Source: a virus
Strand: one strand, 5' to 3'
Virus record (IMG/VR): IMGVR_UViG_3300043431_000374
Span: 1-20,093 of that record
DNA: 20,093 nt
The position numbers and the translations under genes were made by a program. Under the pieces are notes generated by a model, which worked only from the letters and a program-made list of their open reading frames with translations, had not been told where the DNA came from and made no database searches. Shown here piece after piece: positions 11,783 through 19,106 of this stretch (position 1 is its first letter; each line of letters starts with the position of its first letter).

Positions 11783-11943
11783 AACATTTAGGGCAGGGGA
11801 AGCAGAAGATTTGCAAGAAGTGCGGAAAGAGGGAAACCCCTCAGACACTCAAAGACCCATGCGATGGTGGTTCGCCTATGTCATGGTCAAAGCTTCCTGT
11901 ATTTGCAAAAGGAAAAGATTATGACCCATTCAGCAGAACTTAA
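11758..11943 (+). CDS. Small zinc-ribbon-like protein, about 61 residues
   Basis: GTG at 11758 follows an AAGG site. An upstream TTG at 11680 would add 26 residues. The product has a His at residue 3 region (VEHVFESL), then ICKKCGKRETPQTLKDPC, a CxxC pair and a later Cys, which together could bind one zinc ion. It resembles small phage proteins near terminase genes that may help packaging. Its end overlaps the large terminase start by 23 bases. The zinc site is inferred from spacing only. Confidence 0.5.
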   Translation: MEHVFESLEHLGQGKQKICKKCGKRETPQTLKDPCDGGSPMSWSKLPVFAKGKDYDPFSRT

Positions 11944-13402
11944 TGCCCTCATTAATCAGATTGCTGAGATTGAAGCGATACAGGCGAAGGCTAAGGCAGA
12001 AAACAAGCTATTTCATGTTTACCCAGACACAGGAAGATTTGCTAGAGAGAAATACAGGAAGCACACTGACTTCTTTAATGCCAAAGATAGACAACTCTTG
12101 ATACTCGGGGGCAACCGAAGCGGGAAGACATTTGCAGGAAGTTATGCCGTAGCGTGTCATCTCACAGGATTGTACCCAAAGTGGTGGACAGGACGGAGAT
12201 TTGAGCATCCCATTCAGGCGTGGTGTGCGGGTCTAACCAATGAGGCGACTCGGGACATTATTCAGTTAGAGCTTCTTGGCAATCCTGCTAAAGGAGAGGA
12301 GGGGGAGAAGACAACGACAGGGACAGGGATGATACCAAAGTCCTGCATCGGGAAGGTCACATGGAAGCAGGGAATACCTGACTTCGTGGATATTGTCGCT
12401 ATCAAGCACGTCACAGGTGGATACTCTTATTTGGGGATGAAGACGTACGGGCAGGGAAGAGAATCGTTCCAAGGGACAGCAAAAGACCTGATATGGTTTG
12501 ACGAAGAACCTCCAGCAGACGTTTATGAGGAGGCACTCACTCGGACAGCAACAACAGGGGGGATGATTATGCTCACGTTTACTCCTCTACTTGGTTTGTC
12601 AAAGGTTATCCAGATGTTCCTGCCTGACAATCGAATCACGGAAGGGTCTATTGACGGGAAAACCGTTGTTAATGTGACGTGGGATGACGTTCCCCATCTT
12701 GACGAAGAGGCAAAGGCTGAGCTTTTAAAATCCTACCTTCCTCACACACGAGATGCACGTTCCAAGGGGATACCTGTTCTCGGTTCGGGTGTGATTTACC
12801 CTATCAGTGAGGATGACATTACGGTCAAACCATTCGATATTCCAAAACACTGGCCACGGTTCTACGGAATGGACGTAGGGTGGGAGGTAACGTGTGGAAT
12901 TTGGGGTGCTTATGATGAACAATCTGATATTGTCTACGCTTACTCGGAGCATTACATGAAACACGCTGAACCTGTTATTCATGCCTCATCAATCAAAGCC
13001 AGAGGAGAATGGATTGTTGGTGCGATTGACCCTGCGTCTAGGGGGCGAAATCAGGTAGATGGTCGGGACTTGTACTCAATGTATCTTGACCTTGGTCTCA
13101 ATCTTATTCCTGCAAACAACAGTGTTGAAACAGGGATTTATGAGGTCTGGCAAAGGCTCTCTACAGGAAGACTAAAGATATTCAACACCCTCACGAATTT
13201 TCTGTCGGAGTACAGGGTTTATCAGAGGGATGAGGACGGTAAGATATTGAAAAAGAATGACCATTTATGTGATTCAACACGCTATATGATATTGAGTGGC
13301 TTTGGCGTTAAGAGGGTCAACCCTGCTCTAACAATGGATATGCCGTCACAGTATAGAAGCCCACAAGGGTCAGTTGTCTATAGTGAGTTCTCTCCTTTTT
13401 GA
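11921..13402 (+). CDS. terL: Terminase large subunit (packaging motor and nuclease)
   Basis: The 493-residue protein is a Terminase_6-like large subunit. The ATPase half shows Walker A GGNRSGKT (63-70), an adenine/arm segment WCAGLTNEATRDIIQ, Walker B IWFDEE (191-196) and a coupling motif MLTFTP (217-222). The nuclease half has the RNase H-like acidic residues in MDVGW (D318), AIDPAS (D370) and LCDSTRYM (D451). It cuts concatemers and drives DNA into the prohead through the portal. ATG at 11921 is preferred, with AAGGA about 8 bases upstream; a frame start at 11864 lacks a ribosome site. It overlaps the small zinc-ribbon-like gene and precedes a promoter and the portal module. Confidence 0.95.
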   Translation: MTHSAELNALINQIAEIEAIQAKAKAENKLFHVYPDTGRFAREKYRKHTDFFNAKDRQLLILGGNRSGKTFAGSYAVACHLTGLYPKWWTGRRFEHPIQAWCAGLTNEATRDIIQLELLGNPAKGEEGEKTTTGTGMIPKSCIGKVTWKQGIPDFVDIVAIKHVTGGYSYLGMKTYGQGRESFQGTAKDLIWFDEEPPADVYEEALTRTATTGGMIMLTFTPLLGLSKVIQMFLPDNRITEGSIDGKTVVNVTWDDVPHLDEEAKAELLKSYLPHTRDARSKGIPVLGSGVIYPISEDDITVKPFDIPKHWPRFYGMDVGWEVTCGIWGAYDEQSDIVYAYSEHYMKHAEPVIHASSIKARGEWIVGAIDPASRGRNQVDGRDLYSMYLDLGLNLIPANNSVETGIYEVWQRLSTGRLKIFNTLTNFLSEYRVYQRDEDGKILKKNDHLCDSTRYMILSGFGVKRVNPALTMDMPSQYRSPQGSVVYSEFSPF

Positions 13403-13405
13403 TTC

Positions 13406-13421
13406 TATAACGGTCGTTATA
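13406..13421. promoter_or_regulatory. Operator-like dyad upstream of virion genes
   Basis: TATAACG and CGTTATA are perfect 7-base arms around a GT centre, right after the large terminase stop codon and 8 bases before a -35 box. A dimeric regulator could bind here. Confidence 0.45.
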
Positions 13422-13429
13422 TAATTAAC

Positions 13430-13458
13430 TTGACAGTATGATTGATAAAATCTATCGT
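13430..13458 (+). promoter_or_regulatory. Internal promoter for head genes
   Basis: Perfect TTGACA (13430-13435) lies 17 bases from TATCGT (13453-13458). The start would be near 13465, 20 bases before the next gene. It would let head genes be expressed apart from the terminase genes. Confidence 0.6.
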
Positions 13459-13484
13459 TAACTAAATTTTGATAGGAAAAAACT

Positions 13485-13727
13485 ATGTGTTTAATGCAAC
13501 AACCAGTTACCGTTCCAGATGCTAGTCCTCCAAAAGTAACTCCACCCGCCAAGTCGCCAGAGAACGCAGGCCAACTTGCAACCAATGATGTGGCAAGACG
13601 GAGGGGATTAATGGGCGCGGCACAGAACGTATCAACCACGGGCATGGGATTGACAGGGCAGGCAGGGACAACAAATGCCAATATGTCTGCATTTAAGGCT
13701 TTAACAGGTACATCATATTTGGGTTAA
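13485..13727 (+). CDS. Small virion-type protein, 80 residues
   Basis: The N-terminal half is Pro/Val/Ala-rich and probably extended. The middle is ATNDVARRRGLMGAAQNVSTTGMGLTGQAGTT, a pattern seen in small proteins just before the portal gene of many podovirus genomes (RRR-G...GLxG). Their role is unclear; an internal head or assembly protein is likely. ATG at 13485 has AGGA 7 bases upstream and lies behind its own promoter. The portal gene begins one base after its stop, so the two are co-translated. Confidence 0.6.
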   Translation: MCLMQQPVTVPDASPPKVTPPAKSPENAGQLATNDVARRRGLMGAAQNVSTTGMGLTGQAGTTNANMSAFKALTGTSYLG

Positions 13728-13728
13728 T

Positions 13729-15465
13729 ATGCTTCAATCATTCCTCGATGAAACGGTGACAGAGAATAAGGCCATTTCAGGTGAGAAGGCGAGTAAACTC
13801 AAAACAGACCTGAGAAGACGGCTTCATGATTTGAAGTCTAGGCGTTCAATGCACCTCAAGAGATGGGAAGAGATTGCAAAGGTTGTTGCCACCGACAAGC
13901 TCCCAAGACTCAGGGAGATGATTTACAATAGACCGCCCACAAGCAATGACCTGATTATTGACAACACAGGTATCATTGCCCTCAGAACACTGGTTGCGGG
14001 CCTTCAAAGTAACCTTGTGAGTCCATCAAAACCTTGGTTTAAACTCACGGCAGGAGAAGAGTTTGTTAATGACCCAGAGGTGAAGGTTTATCTCTCGCAC
14101 GTTGAACGTATCATGAAGATGATGATGTCACAGTCAAACTTCTATGAAGAGTTGGGTGTTGTATTTCAGAACCTGTGTGCGTTTGGAACAGGGGCGATTG
14201 TCATTCTTGAGGATGAGAGGGATGGCATTCGATGTTATACACCTCCTATCGGCGAGTTCATGGCAGGGGTTGATAATCGGAATGATGTGACGGTCTTTTA
14301 CCGTGAATACTCTATGACAGCTTACGCTATGAATGAGGAGTTTGGGTACAACAATCTGTCTAAGAAAATACAGATGATGCTTGATGACCAAACAAATCTT
14401 GATACAGAGTTCAAGGTTTATCATGTCATTCAAAGAAACAAGGACTTTAATCCTAAGGAAAAAGGAAGGAAGGCCCACGAGTATATCAATGTCTATTGGG
14501 AAGATGGGGCAGAAAATGACCAATTCCTGAGATATGGTGGGTTCAAGGAAAAGCCCTTCTGTGTTGTGAGATGGCATAGAAATGACAATGATGTGTATGG
14601 TCGCTCTCCTGCTGATGATGCTTTGGGGGATTTAAAGCATCTACAGTTTGACCAACTCCGTAAATCACAGGGGATTGAGAAGCACGTTAATCCTCCCATG
14701 ATTGCGGATAGCTCTCTTCGGGGTGAGCCTGCATCTACACTTCCCAATGGCGTGACTTACATCAACAACCCTAATACAAACATTGGATTCAAGCCTATTT
14801 ATCAGGTTCCGCCAGACCTCAGTGGTTTGATGGAGGATATTCAGGACGTGAGAATCCGCATTGAGAGAAGTTTCCATACAGACCTCCTGATGATGCTTGA
14901 TAGACTTCAAGGTGTTCAACCTCGCAGTCAGTTTGAGCTTCTCAAGCGTGAAGGCGAGAAGATTACCCAGATGTCGCCTATTATTGAGCGGTTAGAGAGA
15001 GAGCTTCTCAGTCCTTGTATTGATAGGGTCTACGCTATTGGTGAGCGGTTTGGTGCGTTTCCAAAGCCACCTGAGAGCCTTCAAGGAAGAAGCCTTGAGA
15101 TTAAGTATGTGTCTGCCCTATCCATTGCACAGAAAGCAGCGAGTACAGCAAGCCTTGAGCAGTTCTTGGCATTCGTTGGAAACCTTACCGCTGTGTTTCC
15201 TGAGCTTCGTGACCGCATTAATATTGATTTCGTGGCTGATAAATATGCAGAAGATACGGGTGTTGACCCACAAGTCCTTATACCCGTGAAGGATGCGAAC
15301 CAAGCTAGACAGGCTCAGCAACAGCAGATGCAACAACAGCAAATGATGGAGCAAGGGCTGATGGGGGCAGAGAGTGCGAAACTGCTTTCCGAAACCGATG
15401 TCGGTGGTGGCAAGTCAGCCCTAAGTCAAGTCTTTGGAATGGGTGGAGGCATGAATGTTGGATGA
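13729..15465 (+). CDS. Portal / head-to-tail connector protein (T7 gp8-like)
   Basis: At 578 residues this fits the portal family of T7-like and BPP-1-like phages. The N-terminal part (RRRLHDLKSRRSMHLKRWEEIAK), the IIDNTGIIALRTLVAGLQSNLVSPSKPWFKL stretch, the YGRSPADDALGDLKHLQ segment and the MSPIIERLERELLSPCIDRVYAI region are typical. The Gln/Met-rich C-terminus (about residues 525-545) is low-complexity. Twelve copies form the ring at the special vertex through which DNA passes and to which the tail attaches. It starts with ATG at 13729, one base after the previous stop, with no strong ribosome site, so coupling is likely. The next gene overlaps its end by 11 bases. Confidence 0.93.
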   Translation: MLQSFLDETVTENKAISGEKASKLKTDLRRRLHDLKSRRSMHLKRWEEIAKVVATDKLPRLREMIYNRPPTSNDLIIDNTGIIALRTLVAGLQSNLVSPSKPWFKLTAGEEFVNDPEVKVYLSHVERIMKMMMSQSNFYEELGVVFQNLCAFGTGAIVILEDERDGIRCYTPPIGEFMAGVDNRNDVTVFYREYSMTAYAMNEEFGYNNLSKKIQMMLDDQTNLDTEFKVYHVIQRNKDFNPKEKGRKAHEYINVYWEDGAENDQFLRYGGFKEKPFCVVRWHRNDNDVYGRSPADDALGDLKHLQFDQLRKSQGIEKHVNPPMIADSSLRGEPASTLPNGVTYINNPNTNIGFKPIYQVPPDLSGLMEDIQDVRIRIERSFHTDLLMMLDRLQGVQPRSQFELLKREGEKITQMSPIIERLERELLSPCIDRVYAIGERFGAFPKPPESLQGRSLEIKYVSALSIAQKAASTASLEQFLAFVGNLTAVFPELRDRINIDFVADKYAEDTGVDPQVLIPVKDANQARQAQQQQMQQQQMMEQGLMGAESAKLLSETDVGGGKSALSQVFGMGGGMNVG

Positions 15466-15772
15466 TGTTTTAAATATTGCTGACTTGAAATCTGGTCGGA
15501 TTGGAACATCTGGCCACGATAGAGGGCAGAGGGATGAAACAAGAAACAGCATTGTTCATCTTCTCGGCAATCCTTATGGAAGGGAGTTTTTATTCACCTT
15601 CCTAAGGGAAATGGGGTGCTTTGGTCAGTCGACATTTGACCAATCCCCGACTGCAAGTGCGTACCTTGAGGGAAGACGAAGTGCAGGAAACAGGCTCTTG
15701 CAGCTTCTCAAGGAAATAGCACCAGACCAAACATATATGATGATTCGTGAAGGAGAGAAATATGACAGATGA
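15455..15772 (+). CDS. Bbp19-like head-module protein, 105 residues
   Basis: The product matches the Bbp19-like pattern: GREFLFTFLREMGCFGQSTFDQSPTASAYLEGRRSAGNRLLQLL is a conserved helical core with EGRRxxG, followed by a short Met/Tyr end. The family is found between portal and scaffold genes in BPP-1-like phages; its exact role is not well known. ATG at 15455 is within the end of the portal gene, with GGAGG 5 bases upstream. It overlaps the scaffold gene by 11 bases. Confidence 0.8.
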   Translation: MLDDVLNIADLKSGRIGTSGHDRGQRDETRNSIVHLLGNPYGREFLFTFLREMGCFGQSTFDQSPTASAYLEGRRSAGNRLLQLLKEIAPDQTYMMIREGEKYDR

Positions 15773-16427
15773 AGTAACCCATGAAACTTTAACAACAGAG
15801 AGCGTTCTTGAAGATGTGGATTTCTTGGACACACCTGTGGAGGAACCCACCAAAAGCGACGAATCAAAACAGGAAGAGAAGCCTGTTGAGGAAGGAAAGC
15901 CAGAAGAGGCAAAGGAAAATATTTCTTACAAGATTCCAGAAGGATACAAGGAAGAAGACCTTGATAAAGAGCTACTCACTCAGTTCAATGAAGTGGCTAA
16001 AAAGGCAGGATTGTCCCAAGACACCTACGATACTTTATTTAAGAAGTATGCGTACGGCGTTGAAAAATACCAAGAAAAGTTATTTGAGCAAGTTGTTAAA
16101 CAGCAGACAGAGTGGAAGCGTCAAATTGAGAATGACGCAGAGATTGGTGGGGACAACAAGGATAAAACCTTGCTTTCCATTAATCAGATGCTGAAAACTG
16201 TAGGAGGTGAGAGTGAGGTAGCAGAATTTAAGAAAGCCATGAGAGAAACAGGTGCAGGGAATAACCCTGTCATTGTGAAGTTCCTTGCTAGGGCATCCAA
16301 AATGGTGACCGAAGGAGGGTATGTAACAGGTGGAACAGTGAAGAACACTCCATCTGGGACAGAGAAGTACTTCAATAAAATCTTTGGGGAAATGGATTCC
16401 TACAAAGATGCCAAACAGAAAGGATAA
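15762..16427 (+). CDS. Probable scaffolding (capsid assembly) protein
   Basis: ATG at 15762 is chosen because AAGGAG lies 6 bases upstream; an in-frame GTG at 15747 has none. The 221-residue product is acidic in its first 60 residues (Glu/Asp-rich, low-complexity), helical in the middle (LLTQFNEVAKKAGLSQDTYD, then long Lys/Glu helices), and more basic near the end. This charge pattern, and its position just before the major capsid gene, fit scaffold proteins that guide prohead assembly and then leave or are cut. Sequence similarity alone is weak in this family. Confidence 0.78.
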   Translation: MTDEVTHETLTTESVLEDVDFLDTPVEEPTKSDESKQEEKPVEEGKPEEAKENISYKIPEGYKEEDLDKELLTQFNEVAKKAGLSQDTYDTLFKKYAYGVEKYQEKLFEQVVKQQTEWKRQIENDAEIGGDNKDKTLLSINQMLKTVGGESEVAEFKKAMRETGAGNNPVIVKFLARASKMVTEGGYVTGGTVKNTPSGTEKYFNKIFGEMDSYKDAKQKG

Positions 16428-16430
16428 TGT

Positions 16431-17495
16431 ATGGCGATTACTGGAACAACAGTTCTGACGTTGCATGATTATGCAAAACGGTTCGGAGATAAAGATAGTG
16501 GCGTTTCTGAGGGTGTGGTTGAGATGCTGTCCCAATGGAACGGTATTCTTGATGATGCGATGTGGAAACAATCCAATCAGTCTAACAGCAATGTGACAAC
16601 TATTCGGACAGCATTGCCCACCGTCAGATGGGGTCAGCTCTATAAAGGAACGCCAAATAGCAAGTCTTCAACCACAAAAATCGTGGATACAATGGGGATG
16701 CTTGAAGGGCAGTCTATTGTGGACACTCGGATGGAGCGTTACACAAAGGACATGAAGACGGCTATGGTTGATGAAAGCCATGCATTCTTCGAGTCTATGT
16801 CCAATGAATGGTGTTCGACATTATTCTATGGAAACGTAGCAGGTGCATCTGTTGATGACCCTTCTTCGTTCACAGGATTAACAGCACGCTATAACACCCT
16901 CTCTGGTAATATTGGCGGTCAGGTTATCTCTGGTGGTGGTTCAGGAAATGATAACTCGTCTATCTGGATTGTTCAGTGGGGCATTCGTTCATTAACCTGC
17001 ATCTTCCCTGAGAACTCAACATCTGGGATTCAGAGTAAGTACAAAGGTGAGTTCCCTGTTCTCGATGGCGACAGCAATACCTACTATGCTCACCACACTT
17101 ACTTCTCTTGGGATTCTGGTCTGACTGTTGCTGACTATCGTGGGGCTGTTCGTATCTGTAATATTGATATGTCCAATGCTCAAGCAAACTCTAGTGCTGC
17201 GAACTTGCCAAACTTGATTGCCCAAGGCCTCAAGAAACTTGGTCGCCCACAACAACGCTTTACAAATGCTCGTGATGCAGGAGCGAATAACGGCCTGAAA
17301 ATGTCCAATTCAGGAAGTGTTCGTACAGTTATCTATATGAACCGTGGCTGTGAATCCCTGTTTGACCGTCAGATGAATGCGTTGACACCATACTTATCGC
17401 TTGGTGAAGGTGCAGGAACTTACTATCCAAATTTCCGTGGTATCCCTATTGTTATTTGCGATGCTATTTTAAACACCGAATCGACCGTGTCATAG
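16431..17495 (+). CDS. Major capsid protein (Bbp17-like)
   Basis: The 354-residue product matches the BPP-1 Bbp17 type of HK97-fold capsid proteins: VVEMLSQWNGILDDAMWKQSN at the N-arm, TTIRTALPTVRWGQLYKGTP, then STTKIVDTMGMLEGQSIVDTRM, FFESMSNEWCSTLFYGN, and the C-terminal part with PYLSLGEGAGTYYPNFRGIPI. It builds the icosahedral shell. ATG at 16431 has AAGGA 6 bases upstream, four bases after the scaffold stop. The cement protein gene follows, as in BPP-1. No fused protease or long extension is seen. Confidence 0.9.
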   Translation: MAITGTTVLTLHDYAKRFGDKDSGVSEGVVEMLSQWNGILDDAMWKQSNQSNSNVTTIRTALPTVRWGQLYKGTPNSKSSTTKIVDTMGMLEGQSIVDTRMERYTKDMKTAMVDESHAFFESMSNEWCSTLFYGNVAGASVDDPSSFTGLTARYNTLSGNIGGQVISGGGSGNDNSSIWIVQWGIRSLTCIFPENSTSGIQSKYKGEFPVLDGDSNTYYAHHTYFSWDSGLTVADYRGAVRICNIDMSNAQANSSAANLPNLIAQGLKKLGRPQQRFTNARDAGANNGLKMSNSGSVRTVIYMNRGCESLFDRQMNALTPYLSLGEGAGTYYPNFRGIPIVICDAILNTESTVS

Positions 17496-17504
17496 GAGCG
17501 AATT

Positions 17505-17951
17505 ATGTTGATTGACAGTTTACAGGTCTTAGAGCCTTCGAATACCGCACTGACAGTGACTCGGGCTTCCACAAACCATGTCGCTTTAGACATTGGTGGT
17601 GGAGATTGGGGCGTTGGTTGTAATCTTTATATTGATGCTATGGTGCAGACAGCCTTCACAGCGTCTGGTTCTGCGACATTGGTTATTGCTGTTCAAACAG
17701 ATGATAACACATCATTCTCAAGCCCAACAACCTTGTACACATCACCATCTATTGCTGTGGCAAGTATGACAGCAGGAACAAAACTGCTGAATGCGATTAA
17801 GCTTCCTCGTGGTGCTGAGAAGTACGTTCGTTTGAACTTCACTGTTTCTACTGGTCCATTTACAGCAGGAACGTTGTTTGCTCATGTAACTGATATTGAA
17901 CCTGCGGTTAATACAGCATACACAAGTGGACTTAACTTAGGATACATCTAG
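17505..17951 (+). CDS. Capsid cement/decoration protein (Bbp16-like)
   Basis: The 148-residue product resembles BPP-1 Bbp16: beta-rich, with TAFTASGSATLVIAVQTDDN, SIAVASMTAGTKLL, and KYVRLNFTVSTGPFTAGT. Bbp16 is a jelly-roll protein whose dimers stud the capsid and strengthen it. It directly follows the major capsid gene, with AGGAG overlapping the previous stop and 6 bases before ATG. A related domain is found in the tail protein at 19106-20093 (residues about 174-289 there). Confidence 0.85.
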   Translation: MLIDSLQVLEPSNTALTVTRASTNHVALDIGGGDWGVGCNLYIDAMVQTAFTASGSATLVIAVQTDDNTSFSSPTTLYTSPSIAVASMTAGTKLLNAIKLPRGAEKYVRLNFTVSTGPFTAGTLFAHVTDIEPAVNTAYTSGLNLGYI

Positions 17952-17959
17952 GAGTATTT

Positions 17960-18322
17960 ATGGCTTTATACAAAACTTACGAACCTTGTGAAATTGACGC
18001 ACAGCTTATCAGAGTTGACCCAGAATTGGGACGTGAGGTTCTGGTTTCAGATGACCATGTTCCCTCAATTACATGGGAACCTATTGATGAACCTGCACAA
18101 AGAGCAATGGAGAAACTGCAAACAAAGCGAAAGCTGACACAGCAAGCTGAGTTTGTTCTGAACCCAGAGCGTATTCGAGCAAAGTTTATGGCTGAGTACT
18201 ACAAATCTCTTTCTGAGGGGGTTATTGACCCTGAGCTTAGTTCTTATGAATTAGGAGCAAGTAAGGAGGCGTTGCAGGAGCGTGCTGTTCAGATAGCATC
18301 TTCCAAAGCAAGAAGTAAATAA
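17960..18322 (+). CDS. Hypothetical head-module protein, 120 residues
   Basis: The family is not recognised. The product starts with a beta-like part (YKTYEPCEIDAQLIRVDPEL), then a long charged helical part (EPAQRAMEKLQTKRKLTQQAEF, NPERIRAKFMAEYYKSL) and an Ala/Lys-rich end. Position between cement and tail adaptor genes suggests a role in head completion or a minor virion part. ATG at 17960 has AGGAG 5 bases upstream. Confidence 0.6.
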   Translation: MALYKTYEPCEIDAQLIRVDPELGREVLVSDDHVPSITWEPIDEPAQRAMEKLQTKRKLTQQAEFVLNPERIRAKFMAEYYKSLSEGVIDPELSSYELGASKEALQERAVQIASSKARSK

Positions 18323-18341
18323 ACCCTTAAAAGGAGTGGTT

Positions 18342-19106
18342 ATGTCAGTCGTGGAAATTTGCAATTCGGCACTGTCTATGGTTGGGGCAAGAGCAACAAT
18401 CACATCTTTAGATGAGGTGAGTAGTACAGCTAAGGCTTGCAAGGTTCACTATGACATGACCCGCAGGGAAGTGCAGATGGCTCTCGCATGGCCGTTCACA
18501 AGACGCTATGCAGACCTCTCTCTCTTGGGAGCAAAGGCAGGAACACCAGAGAATCTGGATGGAACGGCACTTGTGCCTGAGGGGGATTGGGCGTATGTTT
18601 ATGCCTATCCAAGTGATTGTGTAAAGCCAATCTGGATTAAACCAAAGACAGAGGGGGAGATTGAAACTCCCTTTGTTAATTTGGGGAACGTTAGAGATGG
18701 TCAAAATAACTACATATATTTTGCAGAAGGAACACGCACAGACCTAACATCAGGATACCTTCAAAGGGTTCTCTATACCCACAAGGCAGGGGCAAATCTG
18801 ATGTATGTGGCTGACGTTGAGGACACAAATATCTTTCCTTATGACTTCACAGAAACACTTACGAAGACCCTCGCATCTAAGCTTGTTATCGCACTGAATG
18901 GAGATAAAAACCTTCTCCAAGGAATAACAGCCGAATCAAAACAGCTTCTCGCAAGGGCAATGCAAGTTTATGGCCAAGAACATGAAAAAGATAAAAGGCC
19001 AGTTATTCTTGACCCCATGCCATCTATGATGATGGCAAGACAATCTGATAGCATGTCATCATTCTACCCTTATGGTTCATCTCTCTACCCATACACAGGT
19101 TACTAA
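18342..19106 (+). CDS. Tail adaptor / tail tubular protein A (T7 gp11-like)
   Basis: The 254-residue product has the gp11-type opening SVVEICNSALSMVGARATITSLDE, followed by ACKVHYDMTRREVQMALAWPFTRRYADLSLL, YAYPSDCVKPIWI, and a helical C-terminal part (ETLTKTLASKLVIALNGDKNLL). Such proteins bind the portal and form the ring that links it to the tail nozzle. ATG at 18342 is set by AAGGAG 5 bases upstream; an in-frame GTG at 18336 has none. It shares one base with the next tail gene. The C-terminus has a Met/Ser/Tyr-rich tail. Confidence 0.88.
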   Translation: MSVVEICNSALSMVGARATITSLDEVSSTAKACKVHYDMTRREVQMALAWPFTRRYADLSLLGAKAGTPENLDGTALVPEGDWAYVYAYPSDCVKPIWIKPKTEGEIETPFVNLGNVRDGQNNYIYFAEGTRTDLTSGYLQRVLYTHKAGANLMYVADVEDTNIFPYDFTETLTKTLASKLVIALNGDKNLLQGITAESKQLLARAMQVYGQEHEKDKRPVILDPMPSMMMARQSDSMSSFYPYGSSLYPYTGY

